The notes under the pieces were generated by a model that saw nothing but the letters and a program-made list of their open reading frames with translations, was not told the origin of the DNA and made no database searches. The position numbers and the translations under genes were made by a program. A stretch of DNA of 64,000 nucleotides from CAKUFA01 sp963627465. GTDB taxonomy: Bacteria > Bacillota > Clostridia > Christensenellales > Aristaeellaceae. Shown here piece after piece: positions 52,978-62,325 of the stretch. Every line of letters begins with the position of its first letter. Position 1 is the first letter of the stretch. The stretch spans positions 1 to 64,000 of the forward strand of contig CAVGBO010000027.1 in NCBI GenBank assembly GCA_963627465.1, given 5' to 3'.

Positions 52978-54039
52978 ATGGAAATTACCCTCAAGAATCT
53001 GACGAAGAAATTCGATGATTATGTGGCCGTTGACAATCTGAACCTGACCTTTCAGGATGGAGAACTGACCGGCCTGCTGGGACCCAGCGGCTGCGGCAAG
53101 TCCACCACCCTGTATATGCTGGCCGGTCTGGAAAACGTAACCGACGGTGAGATTTGGTTCGGGGATCAGAATGTTACCGTAGCCACCCCTGAGGAGCGGA
53201 ACATCGGTTTGGTGTTCCAGAATTATGCTTTGTACCCCCACATGACCGTGGCAGATAATATTGCTTTCCCGTTGACCAACATTAAGAACCCTAAGACGGG
53301 CAAGCGTTTCTCCCGGGATGAAATCCGTGCAGAAGTCATGAAGGCCGCCAAGCTGGTGCAGATTGACGAATACATGAATCGGAAACCCGGTCAGCTCTCC
53401 GGCGGTCAGCAGCAGCGTGTTGCCATTGCCCGAGCACTGGTGAAGAAGCCCAAGGTGCTGCTGCTGGACGAGCCTCTTTCCAACCTGGATGCCCGGCTGC
53501 GGATGGAGATGCGGCAGGAGATCCGCCGCATTCAGCAGGAAACGAAGATCACCACCGTATTCGTAACCCATGACCAGGAAGAGGCCATGAGCATTACTGA
53601 CCGGATTGTGCTGATGAAGCGTGGCGTGGTACAGCAGATTGCCCCTGCCCATGAAATGTACATGGATCCCTGCAACGAGTTTGTGGCTTCCTTCCTGGGC
53701 AACCCGGTCATCTCCTATGTAGATGTAACTGTCCGCAGCGGCAAGGTGATGCTGAAGGACGGTCAGCCCATGCCTTTGACCACCTCCCTGCCTGACGGCA
53801 GCTATCACCTAGGCATTCGTCCGGAAGCATGGATCCGTGGGGATGGCTTGACCGTCACCCTGCATACCGTGGAGCAGCGTGGTCAGGATCAGGTGGTAGA
53901 ATTCGAGCTGGACGGCCGCCGCATCAAGGCATTGGTGGACGCTGCTTCCGTCCTGAGTGCAGGAGATCAGGTTTCCTTCAACCTGCGGGACAATCGCTGC
54001 TGCTTCTTTCATGCAGAGACAGGAGAGCGGGTCAAATGA
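52978..54039 (+). CDS. Sugar ABC transporter ATP-binding protein (MsmK/UgpC type)
   Basis: The 353-residue ATPase has Walker A GPSGCGKSTT, signature LSGGQQQR, Walker B VLLLDEP, H-loop FVTHDQEEAM and a C-terminal TOBE-like regulatory domain. It should energise CUT1 sugar uptake. It heads the operon, and its stop overlaps the first permease start (ATGA). The name of the sugar cannot be read from sequence. Confidence 0.92.
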   Translation: MEITLKNLTKKFDDYVAVDNLNLTFQDGELTGLLGPSGCGKSTTLYMLAGLENVTDGEIWFGDQNVTVATPEERNIGLVFQNYALYPHMTVADNIAFPLTNIKNPKTGKRFSRDEIRAEVMKAAKLVQIDEYMNRKPGQLSGGQQQRVAIARALVKKPKVLLLDEPLSNLDARLRMEMRQEIRRIQQETKITTVFVTHDQEEAMSITDRIVLMKRGVVQQIAPAHEMYMDPCNEFVASFLGNPVISYVDVTVRSGKVMLKDGQPMPLTTSLPDGSYHLGIRPEAWIRGDGLTVTLHTVEQRGQDQVVEFELDGRRIKALVDAASVLSAGDQVSFNLRDNRCCFFHAETGERVK

Positions 54040-54989
54040 TGGGTACAGAAAAGAAGAAAAAGAAGGGCTACAAGCTGACCACCGGTCCCAACCGGGAACT
54101 GTTGGTCAAGAGCCCCAAGGCATGGCTGTACATTCTGCCTCCCTTGATTGTTTTCCTGGCGTTTGTGTTCTATCCCATGCTGTCGGTGCTGCGCACGGCC
54201 TTCTATGAAAAGTACGTGTACATCACCTCCACCGGCAAGGGATTCGGTCTGGCTTCTTTCCAGCATGTGCTGAAGGATAAAACCTTCTGGCTTGCTTGCA
54301 AGAATACGGGCATCCTAATCCTGGTTGCCCTGCCGGTGACAGTGATTCTTTCCCTGTCCATTGCGCTGAAAATTAACTCCATCAAGCGGTTGCAGGGATT
54401 TTTCCAGACCCTGTTCTTTACCCCCTATGTTACCTCTACCGTGGCCATTGGTACGGTGTTCTACACCCTGTTCCACAGTCAGCACGGCTATATCAACTAT
54501 TTCCTCAGCCTTTTCGGCGTAGACACCATTAACTGGCTGACGGACAGCAACACGGTTATTTGGGCACTGTGCATCTTCTGCATTTGGAACGGTCTGGCCT
54601 TTAAGATCGTACTGTTCCTTGCAGGACTGCAAAAGATTGACAAGCAGGTGTACAAGGCTGCGAAAATTGACTGTGCCAAGCCCGGTAAAACCCTGTTTAA
54701 GATCACCCTGCCCCTGCTTTCCCCCACCCTGTGGATGGTGGTCATCGTTTCCGTCATCTATGTGGCCAGAACCTACAACGAAGTGTTCTCCCTGTTCACC
54801 TCTGTGAACGCCAACACGGCAGGCCCCGGCAACTCTGCCATTACCATTGCTTACTACATCTACTATTACTTCTTTGTACGCAATGAAGTGAACTATGCCG
54901 CTGCCGCTGCCGTGCTGTTCCTGCTGGTGATTATGGCATTGACCATTCTCCAGCGTGTGATTTCCCGCAAGTTCGTCCACTATTATTGA
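54036..54989 (+). CDS. Sugar ABC transporter permease (MalF-like)
   Basis: The 317-residue protein has a basic N-terminus (GTEKKKKKGYKLTT) and six predicted membrane helices beginning YILPPLIVFLAFVFYPMLSVL. The EAA-type coupling loop is present in AAKIDCAKPGKTLFKITLPLL. It partners the next gene product. It lies with a four-base overlap after the ATPase gene. Confidence 0.9.
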   Translation: MMGTEKKKKKGYKLTTGPNRELLVKSPKAWLYILPPLIVFLAFVFYPMLSVLRTAFYEKYVYITSTGKGFGLASFQHVLKDKTFWLACKNTGILILVALPVTVILSLSIALKINSIKRLQGFFQTLFFTPYVTSTVAIGTVFYTLFHSQHGYINYFLSLFGVDTINWLTDSNTVIWALCIFCIWNGLAFKIVLFLAGLQKIDKQVYKAAKIDCAKPGKTLFKITLPLLSPTLWMVVIVSVIYVARTYNEVFSLFTSVNANTAGPGNSAITIAYYIYYYFFVRNEVNYAAAAAVLFLLVIMALTILQRVISRKFVHYY

Positions 54990-55002
54990 TGGAGGCAGAG
55001 GA

Positions 55003-55842
55003 ATGAGAATTAAAGACACACGGGCAACTGTGCTGACCATCATTCGTTACTTGCTGCTGTGCATCGGTGCATTCATTATGATGTTTCCTTTCATCTACAT
55101 GGTGCTCTCTTCCCTGAAGACAGCCTATGAATCCACCGCTATTCCCCCGGTATGGTTCCCCGCCTCTCCCCAGTGGAGCAACTACGAATATGCCTGGAAC
55201 CTGAAGCCCTTCCTGATTTATTTCCGAAACACACTGATTGTGTGCACCATTTCCGTTGCGGGCACGCTGCTGTTTTCCATTCTGGGGGCTTTCGCATTCA
55301 CCATTTACGACTTTCCCTGCAAGAATTTTCTGTTCATTCTCTTCATGCTGACCATGATGGTGCCGGAAGAGATGCTGATCATTCAAAACTATGAAACCGT
55401 GGCTGACCTTGGCTTGCTAAATACCTTTCTGGGCATTGCCCTGCCTTCCTTGGCCAACGGCTTCTACATTTTCATGCTGCGGGAGTATTTTACGCAGGTG
55501 CCAACGTCCCTGTTTAAGTCCGCCAAGGTGGACTGCTGCTCTGACTTTAAGTACCTGTGGAAAGTCATGATCCCCATGAACAAGAATGCCATTTTCACCA
55601 TTGCCATTCTTGCCTTCATCGGCCAGTGGAACGCTTTCATGTGGCCGAACATGGTGGCCGGTAACAGTGATGACCACAAGGTGATCACCTCCGGCTTGAT
55701 GACCTTCCGTGCCATGGCATCCGCCAACTATCACTACCTGATGGCGGCAGCCTGCATTACCGTGTTGCCGATGATTATCTTCTATGCGATTTTCCACAAG
55801 AAGATTATCGCCGGCGTTGCCAGCGGCGGCATTAAAGGCTAA
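55003..55842 (+). CDS. Sugar ABC transporter permease (MalG-like)
   Basis: The 279-residue protein has six membrane helices, the start VLTIIRYLLLCIGAFIMMFPFI and the coupling loop SAKVDCCSDFKYLWKVMIPM. It ends IAGVASGGIKG, the usual MalG-type C-terminus. It starts 13 bases after the first permease. Confidence 0.9.
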   Translation: MRIKDTRATVLTIIRYLLLCIGAFIMMFPFIYMVLSSLKTAYESTAIPPVWFPASPQWSNYEYAWNLKPFLIYFRNTLIVCTISVAGTLLFSILGAFAFTIYDFPCKNFLFILFMLTMMVPEEMLIIQNYETVADLGLLNTFLGIALPSLANGFYIFMLREYFTQVPTSLFKSAKVDCCSDFKYLWKVMIPMNKNAIFTIAILAFIGQWNAFMWPNMVAGNSDDHKVITSGLMTFRAMASANYHYLMAAACITVLPMIIFYAIFHKKIIAGVASGGIKG

Positions 55843-55898
55843 CGCTTCTGCGCTGCCTTTCATGTAATATACAACGTGTTTTGGAGGAGGAAACAATC

Positions 55899-57185
55899 AT
55901 GAAGAAGTTCCTGACCCTGTTCCTGGCACTGTTGATGGTTATGATGACGGCTGTTAGCTACGCCGAAGTCACCACCGACGTGATCAAGGAGCCCATCACC
56001 ATCACCTTCTGGGAAATGCTGGACAACGAAACCTATGACGCTGACCTGCAGAAAGTGGTAGACGCCTTCAATGCCGGCATCGGTGCTGAATATGGCATCA
56101 CTGTGGATATGCAGGTCATTTCCGGCGGCACCGAGACCATGGAAACCCAGCTGGTTGCTGCCATCCGTGCTGGTGCCGGCGTGCCCAACGTGGTCATGAC
56201 CGAAGCCACCTACGTGCCGGACTATCTGATGGCCGACGCTATTGTGGATCTGACCCCCTACATTCAGTCCGCTGAATATGGTCTGGATCTGAGCGATTAC
56301 TATGACTTCTTCGTGAACCTGGGCTCCTCCTACACGGAAGAAGGCACCTACACCCTGCCTGGCTATGTGTCCGGCGAAGTGATGTACTACAACAAGACCT
56401 TCTTCGAAGAGAACGGCCTGACCGTGCCTACCACCTGGGACGAGATGGTGGAAACCTGCACCAAGATCACCGAGATCACCGGCCGTCCTGCTTTCGGCTG
56501 GGATGACCCCTTCAAGACCTTCACCACCCTGATTACCCAGGCTGGTGCCGGCTACACCGATTCCCAGGGCAACATCCTCTTCGGCGGCGACAACCTGCAG
56601 GTTGCTATTGACGCCATCCAGTGGTACAAGGATCAGATCAGCGCCGGCATCTTCCGCACCGCCGGTGAGGACTACTACTTCTCTGGCCCCTTCGGCCGCG
56701 GCGACGTGCAGCTGTACATCGGTTCCGGCAACGAGGCTCAGTGGATTCAGTACAAGATTCCCGATGGCGTGACCATGGACTGGGCCTGCGCTCCGATCCC
56801 TCAGGGCAAGGAAGGCTGGGCCAACGTGCCTGCCGACTACTCCGAAAACTTCGTGTACGCCATCATGGACACCAACAACGACGAAGCTGCCCGTATGGCT
56901 TCCTGGCTCTTCCTCCGCTATCTGGAGCAGCCCGAAAACGTGTACGCCACCACCACCTCCGACGCCTTCATGCCTTACCTGAAGTCCGTTGCTGAGTCTG
57001 AAGCATGGCTGTCCGTGGCCGGCACTGCTCAGAAGGCTGAGAGCGCACAGGCTGATGCCTTCTACACCTATGCAGGTTTCGACGGTGCTTCCGCCCTGCG
57101 TTCTGACGCTACCACCGCTATCCAGGACATCCTGGTGAACGGCGCAGACGTAACCGAAACCCTGACCAACCTGGCCAATCGCTGA
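55899..57185 (+). CDS. Sugar ABC transporter substrate-binding protein without lipobox
   Basis: The product of 428 residues has a signal peptide (MKKFLTLFLALLMVMMTAVSYA|E) but no lipobox cysteine. The family 1 solute-binding fold is seen in TITFWEMLDNETYDADLQ, VMTEATYVPDYLMADAIVDL, GYVSGEVMYYNKTFFEENGL and WDEMVETC. It should bind the transported sugar outside the cell. GGAGGAGG precedes the ATG. A terminator follows before the next gene. Confidence 0.88.
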   Translation: MKKFLTLFLALLMVMMTAVSYAEVTTDVIKEPITITFWEMLDNETYDADLQKVVDAFNAGIGAEYGITVDMQVISGGTETMETQLVAAIRAGAGVPNVVMTEATYVPDYLMADAIVDLTPYIQSAEYGLDLSDYYDFFVNLGSSYTEEGTYTLPGYVSGEVMYYNKTFFEENGLTVPTTWDEMVETCTKITEITGRPAFGWDDPFKTFTTLITQAGAGYTDSQGNILFGGDNLQVAIDAIQWYKDQISAGIFRTAGEDYYFSGPFGRGDVQLYIGSGNEAQWIQYKIPDGVTMDWACAPIPQGKEGWANVPADYSENFVYAIMDTNNDEAARMASWLFLRYLEQPENVYATTTSDAFMPYLKSVAESEAWLSVAGTAQKAESAQADAFYTYAGFDGASALRSDATTAIQDILVNGADVTETLTNLANR

Positions 57186-57202
57186 CACTTTGCATAAAAT
57201 TA

Positions 57203-57232
57203 GGGGAAGGCAGCGATGCTTTCCCCTTTTTT
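57203..57232 (+). terminator. Terminator after the substrate-binding protein gene
   Basis: GGGGAAGGCA and TGCTTTCCCC (one wobble) pair around a GCGA tetraloop and are followed by six T. There is no space for a promoter before the next gene, so this probably acts as a partial stop. Confidence 0.85.
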
Positions 57233-57268
57233 ATGGAATACAGAACAGATCAAAAGGAGTATCCAACC

Positions 57269-57865
57269 ATGGCTGAGTATTATGATCCTTGGGCTTATAC
57301 CAAAACCAAGCACGGCCTGAGCGCCGACCTGGTGATTTCCGCACTGCAGAAGTGCATCCGCCGGGGCGATGAGCAGACCGCTATGCGCATGGCTTACGAG
57401 CTGTATGTCACCTCCCCCTTCCACGAAGACAAGATGTGGACCCGGCTGATGGTGATCCCCATCGAAGACATTGGCTTCGGCGATCCCAACGCCTGCGTCA
57501 TCGTGAAGACCTGCAATGAGCTGCGGAAGGAATATCCCTACGGTGACGGCGACCGTCCCATCTTCTTCCTGTATGCCATTCGTTATCTGTGCCGGTGCAA
57601 GAAGGAACGCTCCACCGACCAGATCAAGAACATCATCATGAAGGAAAACGAGAAGGGCATTGTGCCTGAAGTGCCTGAATGGACCATCGACATGCACACC
57701 AACAAGGGTCGCTTCGAGCTGGGTCGTGACGTGTTCTACTTCATGAACGAAGCCTCCAAGGTGGAACCCCTGTGGGAAGGCTACGATGACCAGTACTGGA
57801 AGCAGCTGTACAAGATCTACGAAGAAGAAGCTGCAGAAGCAAAGAAGAACGAGGAAAAGAAGTAA
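57269..57865 (+). CDS. Stand-alone MgsA/RarA C-terminal-like domain protein
   Basis: The 198-residue protein has the pattern of the C-terminal tetramerisation region of RarA/MgsA: LVISALQKCIRRGDEQTAM, then WTRLMVIPIEDIGFGDPNAC, then FFLYAIRYLCRCKK. The AAA+ ATPase part is absent; the gene is complete with AAAAGGAG and an ATG. The C-terminal tail is acidic and lysine-rich. In RarA this region holds the oligomer and DNA. Its place behind a sugar transporter is odd, and its role is unknown. Confidence 0.6.
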   Translation: MAEYYDPWAYTKTKHGLSADLVISALQKCIRRGDEQTAMRMAYELYVTSPFHEDKMWTRLMVIPIEDIGFGDPNACVIVKTCNELRKEYPYGDGDRPIFFLYAIRYLCRCKKERSTDQIKNIIMKENEKGIVPEVPEWTIDMHTNKGRFELGRDVFYFMNEASKVEPLWEGYDDQYWKQLYKIYEEEAAEAKKNEEKK

Positions 57866-57889
57866 TCCTTCTCTCCCCCATTACCTTGC

Positions 57890-57935
57890 AACAGCCCTGC
57901 ATGAGAGTTTCATCTCCCGTGCAGGGCTGTTTTCT
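57890..57935 (+). terminator. Terminator after the MgsA-C-like gene (may work both ways)
   Basis: AACAGCCCTGCA (57890-57901) pairs with TGCAGGGCTGTT (57920-57931), followed by TTTCTTATTT on the plus strand. The convergent peptidase gene ends here. Confidence 0.8.
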
Positions 57936-59521
57936 TATTTGTTTATGAGTCCGTCCAGAAGGTTCAAGGCTGTCTGGTGGGCTTTTTCTGCCATGGTCTT
58001 GCCAAAGGCGGTAGTCTGTGCAGGATCAAGGGCTGCGAATCCTTCGTTGATCTCCGTCTGCAAGGCTGCCAGTGTTTCCGCTGTTGCCTGCTTTGCTTCC
58101 TCCGACAGAGGTGCACCTGTCAGCTCCTCCGCATAGAGGATGTAGCCGCCCAAGCCTTCAAAGGCGAAGTAGTAGGAATCCCGCCAGTTATCCGGATAAG
58201 CTACATAGTAGGTGTCCCCCGTCCGGCGATTGGTGGCATAGGTATAGAAGCCTTCCGGAGCACCGTCTGCCGTCAGGGTCTTGGTTACAGTGGCGGTGGA
58301 CACTTGGTAGCCCGCATACACATCTTCCAGCAGCAAGGGGTAATAAGGAACGAACACATTATAGGCCATGTTGCCTACGCCAACCCACCCAACGGTGCCG
58401 GTTTCCACAGGATTGTCCGCAAAGAGCTGGAAAATCTCAATTTCCTGATTGCTGGGCTTGCCCACGCTGGACAGCTTATAGAAGCCAAACACATCATCCT
58501 TCGTCAGTTTCCTGTCGGCGGTGATGTTGGTGTACATGGGCACGATGGCATTATCCTTCACATTGCTGATGGTGAACAGGGTGTTATCCTGATACAGGTC
58601 TTCCGCCGTCAGTGTCACCTGGGCATTCAGGTAAGTAAGCCCATCCGTCATGCGAGGTGCGCCTACCCGAGGAGATTCCTCCGTGCCAAGATTGGCGTAA
58701 GAAGCACGATAGTCGATTTGGTTCTCCGCCGCATCGCCCACGAAGGTGCCTGCTTCCTGCGCCACCTCAATCAGCCGGGAAGAAGCAATCACGTTTTCCG
58801 TATCATCCAGGTCAATCAGGCCGATGACCGACAGGTTAGGCTCCAGGAACATCATGTCGTCATTCAGCTTAATGGCAATGAACTGGGTGCCGGAGCAGTT
58901 TTCCACATACCATACTTCCTGCTGGTCACAAATGAACAGGCCGGAATCGAAGTAAGCACCATAATCCGTATAAATCTCTGCCAGCAGCTCCACGCCTTCC
59001 CGGGCAGAAGCGGACTCTGCCAGCAGGATGGTGGGGATGTCCGTCTCCTCAATGCCCACCTTGCCGTCTACCTTGGTCTGCACGTTAGGGTCCACTGCCT
59101 TGACCTGCTCGTTGCCGGAAATAGTCTCCGTGGCGGAAACGGAAACACCCATTTCATTGGTGCCGAACTCCGTGTAGGAGAAGTGGGTAGGGTTCTCTTC
59201 CCCGCACTCCGGACAGGCGCCATTGTAAATGTCGTTGGTAAAGTAAGTGAAGCGATAGCTGTCCCGGCGGAAGGTCCACTCAAACTCCCCGTATTCCGGG
59301 CAGCCACGCCACTGATCCCCTGCCTTGAATGCCCCTGCTTCGGAGATAAACCACAGCTTGTTCATATCCGATCCGTAATCCTCTGTGCGGGCAACGAAGG
59401 GCGTGCCTTCCTCCGTCAAAGCTCCTCCCACATACAGCGTTGTGCAGGCAGATGCGGTTGCTGCCGTGCCCATCATCATGCAGGCCAGTGCAGCTGCCGC
59501 CAGCTTTTTGATTCCTTTCAT
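57935..59521 (-). CDS. Exported C69-family peptidase (dipeptidase-like)
   Basis: The product of 528 residues begins MKGIKKLAAAALACMMMG and has the cleavage region ATASA|CTTLYVGGA. Removal of 25 residues would leave Cys26 as the N-terminal nucleophile of the C69/Ntn-hydrolase fold. Later VARTEDYGSDMNKLW and NEMGVSVSATETI are family-like. It probably hydrolyses dipeptides outside the cell. The ATG has GGGGAGG; a longer open frame reaches the promoter region and is rejected. Confidence 0.85.
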   Translation of the reverse strand: MKGIKKLAAAALACMMMGTAATASACTTLYVGGALTEEGTPFVARTEDYGSDMNKLWFISEAGAFKAGDQWRGCPEYGEFEWTFRRDSYRFTYFTNDIYNGACPECGEENPTHFSYTEFGTNEMGVSVSATETISGNEQVKAVDPNVQTKVDGKVGIEETDIPTILLAESASAREGVELLAEIYTDYGAYFDSGLFICDQQEVWYVENCSGTQFIAIKLNDDMMFLEPNLSVIGLIDLDDTENVIASSRLIEVAQEAGTFVGDAAENQIDYRASYANLGTEESPRVGAPRMTDGLTYLNAQVTLTAEDLYQDNTLFTISNVKDNAIVPMYTNITADRKLTKDDVFGFYKLSSVGKPSNQEIEIFQLFADNPVETGTVGWVGVGNMAYNVFVPYYPLLLEDVYAGYQVSTATVTKTLTADGAPEGFYTYATNRRTGDTYYVAYPDNWRDSYYFAFEGLGGYILYAEELTGAPLSEEAKQATAETLAALQTEINEGFAALDPAQTTAFGKTMAEKAHQTALNLLDGLINK

Positions 59522-59618
59522 AAAACCATGCCTCCCCTTCCCAAATAGATCATGCTTCTTGGTAACAATCGGCTCGCTTCTGCGTGTTAGTGCTTTAGCA
59601 TAGTAAATTGTTGAACTT

Positions 59619-59647
59619 ATCATAATCACTTTTGCCGCTCTTGTCAA
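59619..59647 (-). promoter_or_regulatory. Promoter of the C69 peptidase gene
   Basis: -35 TTGACA (59642-59647), 17-base spacer, -10 TATGAT (59619-59624) on the minus strand. The leader is about 90 bases. Confidence 0.85.
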
Positions 59648-59678
59648 CACCTTTTTTCACAACTTTTTGTTCAAGTGC

Positions 59679-59707
59679 TTGTCATAAAGATAACAATTTG
59701 ATATAAT
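59679..59707 (+). promoter_or_regulatory. Promoter of the small exported protein gene
   Basis: -35 TTGTCA (59679-59684), 17-base spacer, perfect -10 TATAAT (59702-59707), divergent from the peptidase promoter. Confidence 0.85.
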
Positions 59708-59756
59708 GATGATTACAGAAGTTTTTTCTTCTCAATAAGGAAAGGGTGGTTTCATC

Positions 59757-60251
59757 ATGACAAAGCGTTTGGTTTCTCTGCTGCTGGTTCTTGCCCTGTT
59801 TATCCCCATGGCTGCCTTCGCTGAAGAGGATGCTGTTTCCTCTGCCTCCGTGGCCAACTTCTACGGCGACTATGCCCTCACCGGCGATGACCTGATGAAT
59901 GCTGTGAACTCCTTCTCCGGCTTCTATCTGGTAAGCACCGTGAACCCTGACGGCACGGCCAATTCCGCCTACTTCATCTTTGCCATCACCAAGTATGAAG
60001 ACAAGTACTATCTGCGCCTGGGTCTGGCCGAGAACCAGTCCAAGATCAACCTGGAAGCAAACGGTTGCGGCGTGGCCGTGTATGCCGCTACTCCCTCCAC
60101 GGAAGAAGGCGCAAAGCCCTATGCCGTGTCCGGTGCTCGCATGACCTTCTCCAAGGTAACGGATACCGCCGTGGAAGAAGCACTGGTGAAGGAATCCGGC
60201 AGCGATACCGCCATGTTCTTCGAAATTACGAACGTTGCTCCTCTGGGCTAA
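59757..60251 (+). CDS. Exported protein resembling the flavin-binding split-barrel (PNPOx-like) fold
   Basis: The 164-residue product has a signal peptide (MTKRLVSLLLVLALFIPMAAFA|E) without lipobox. The mature part reads GFYLVSTVNPDGTANSAYFIF, then YYLRLGLAENQSKINLEANG and GVAVYAATP. This pattern of a small beta-barrel after a short helix is like PNPOx/flavin-reductase domains, where NPDGxPN binds FMN. Such a fold outside the cell is unusual. The fold call is by pattern only. Confidence 0.55.
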   Translation: MTKRLVSLLLVLALFIPMAAFAEEDAVSSASVANFYGDYALTGDDLMNAVNSFSGFYLVSTVNPDGTANSAYFIFAITKYEDKYYLRLGLAENQSKINLEANGCGVAVYAATPSTEEGAKPYAVSGARMTFSKVTDTAVEEALVKESGSDTAMFFEITNVAPLG

Positions 60252-60268
60252 TCGGATTTGCTACAAAT

Positions 60269-60312
60269 AAAGAACGGAGTTGTCCTCGCCATGAGAACAG
60301 CTCCGTTCTTTT
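60269..60312. terminator. Bidirectional terminator between convergent genes
   Basis: AAAGAACGGAG and CTCCGTTCTTT arms (extended by TTGT/AACA) have A and T runs on either side. Confidence 0.8.
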
Positions 60313-61537
60313 ATTTGGGCATCTCCACACTTACCCGGAAAGTCTGTGCATCCGGATAGGTAATGGTCAATTGCCCGCCATGCATCTGCACAATACGCTC
60401 CACAGCGGATAGGCCGATGCCTGCTCCCCCTGCACTTTGGGTGCGTGCCGTGTTGCCTCTGGCGAACCGTGCCGTCAGCGTTTGAGGAGATTGGGCAGGC
60501 AGGTGCTCCACCGTGTTGCCCATGCAGAGAAGGATTCTTCTGCCTTTCGCTTCCGCACTGAGGGAAAGCTTCCCTCCCTCATTGGCATACTGAACCGCAT
60601 TATCCATCAGCAGTGCCAGCATCTGTTCCAAAGGCTTCTCCCAGCCGTGCAGGAGCAGTCCATCCTGCACGTTCAGGGAGGAAATCAGTTTCTTTTGTTC
60701 CATGGCCGGGACATAGTTTTCCCACTGACGGTGCATCAATGCAGACAAATCCACATCGGACTTGCTTCCGCCGGCTTCACATTCCTCCAGTCGAGCCATC
60801 ATCAGCAGTTGACCGATAAGCTTTTCCAGCCGATCCACCTGACAGCGAATATTACCGCTCCACTTGCTCTTGCTCTCCAGCAGTTCCATGGTATCTAAGT
60901 TCGCCCGGATAATGGCCACAGGGGTTTTCAGCTCGTGGCTGGCATCGGTAATGAACCGTTTCTGTGCCTCCCCGTTGCGTACGAAAGCATCCGCCACCTT
61001 GGAGGACACTGGCAGCAGAATCAGGAACAGCAGCACCATCAAGGCCGCTACCACCACAGCCGCGCTGCGCATGATGCGGTACAATCCTTGCAGCTGAATG
61101 GAAATATCCAGCAGAATCATATGTACCGTGCCGTCTTCATTATGCACCATGGCATATTTATAGGAGCCCACCTTGCCGCTGTCCTTGCTGCTCTTGGCGG
61201 CTTGCTGCACATATTGCTGCACACTGACCACCGCATCCTCTGCAATGCCCCGCTGTTCGATGGACAGTACATTGCCATCGCTGTCCATGGTGATGTCATA
61301 AAAGCCGGAAGGAATGCTGCGATCATTGGGCGTATAGCCAAACATGGGGGGCGGTGCTGCCTGGGAGAAGCTTTGCCGCTCTTCCCCTGTGGACAGCATG
61401 GCTTGGAGGAAATCCGTTGATTCCTGCTCGATCTGCCGATAGCTGAAGTAGAAAATCCCTGCCACGGCGAACAGCATCACAATCAGGAAAGCCAGCATGG
61501 CGCCGCAAATAATGCGGCTGCGGTAATATCGCTTCAT
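60311..61537 (-). CDS. Membrane sensor histidine kinase
   Basis: From the ATG overlapping the regulator stop, the product has about 408 residues: a first membrane helix (IICGAMLAFLIVMLFAVAGIF), a roughly 130-residue outer sensor part, and a second helix (AAVVVAALMVLLFLILLPVS). Then come the phosphorylated histidine box FITDASHELKTPVAIIRANL and the ATPase domain with DNAVQYANEGGK and GGAGIGLSAVERIVQMHGG. The signal is unknown. It pairs with the next gene. Confidence 0.92.
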   Translation of the reverse strand: MKRYYRSRIICGAMLAFLIVMLFAVAGIFYFSYRQIEQESTDFLQAMLSTGEERQSFSQAAPPPMFGYTPNDRSIPSGFYDITMDSDGNVLSIEQRGIAEDAVVSVQQYVQQAAKSSKDSGKVGSYKYAMVHNEDGTVHMILLDISIQLQGLYRIMRSAAVVVAALMVLLFLILLPVSSKVADAFVRNGEAQKRFITDASHELKTPVAIIRANLDTMELLESKSKWSGNIRCQVDRLEKLIGQLLMMARLEECEAGGSKSDVDLSALMHRQWENYVPAMEQKKLISSLNVQDGLLLHGWEKPLEQMLALLMDNAVQYANEGGKLSLSAEAKGRRILLCMGNTVEHLPAQSPQTLTARFARGNTARTQSAGGAGIGLSAVERIVQMHGGQLTITYPDAQTFRVSVEMPK

Positions 61538-62208
61538 GATGTTTTCACCAGCGCATACCCTACGCCCCGGCGGGAATGAATGGTGGCTGTTGCCCCCAGC
61601 TCCTCCAGCTTCTTGCGTAGGTAAGAAATATGGGACCATACCGTGCCTTGCCCTACCTGCGCATCCGTGCCCCAAATGCGATCCAGCAGGGTCTCTGCCG
61701 AGAAGAAAACGCCGGGATTGCGCATCAGCAGCTCCATCAGCTGATACTCCCGGTGGCTTAAGGTGCTGTCCTTACTGCCATTGGACAGGACGCACCGCCC
61801 GGACTCCAGCGTAACCCCGGCAAAGGTCAATGCATCCGTCCGATAGCTGCCCCCACGGCGAAGCATGGCACGAACCCGCACCAGGAGTTCCGGCAGGGCA
61901 AAGGGCTTAGGCAGATAGTCATCCGCACCGGCTTCAAAGCCGGCCACCTTGTCCTCCAGCTCTCCCTTGGCCGTTAAAAGGAGCACCGGGGTGCGGCTGC
62001 CCGCTTCCCGCAATTTCTTCACCACGGTCATGCCATCCATGCCCGGCATCATGATATCCAGAATGCAGCCGTCAAAAGCAGTTTCCTGGGCTCGTGTCAG
62101 GGCTTCACTGCCATTAGATACCCATTCCACCGAATATTGATGATACCGCAGAAATTCCACCACAGCCTCTGCCATGGCCGGTTCATCCTCTGCAAGCAAA
62201 AGCAGCAC
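61534..62208 (-). CDS. OmpR-family response regulator
   Basis: The 224-residue protein has a receiver domain with EDEP, DGCILDIMMPGMDGM (phosphate-accepting Asp) and LLTAKGE, then a winged-helix DNA-binding domain ending HSRRGVGYALVKTS. The start is a GTG after GAGG. Targets cannot be read here. Confidence 0.94.
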   Translation of the reverse strand: MLLLLAEDEPAMAEAVVEFLRYHQYSVEWVSNGSEALTRAQETAFDGCILDIMMPGMDGMTVVKKLREAGSRTPVLLLTAKGELEDKVAGFEAGADDYLPKPFALPELLVRVRAMLRRGGSYRTDALTFAGVTLESGRCVLSNGSKDSTLSHREYQLMELLMRNPGVFFSAETLLDRIWGTDAQVGQGTVWSHISYLRKKLEELGATATIHSRRGVGYALVKTS

Positions 62209-62275
62209 GTTGCCTCACCCCTCCACAGTGAAGCATAGCAGGAAAAAGTGACCAGACCATGAACAGAATAAGAAC

Positions 62276-62309
62276 AAGGAGTTCACCGACGCAAATCAGT
62301 GAACTCCTT
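62276..62309 (-). terminator. Terminator after the DUF4340 gene
   Basis: Perfect 11-base arms AAGGAGTTCAC and GTGAACTCCTT are followed on the minus strand by TTGTTCTTATT. Confidence 0.8.
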
Positions 62310-62325
62310 GCTTTCATATTGCTTA

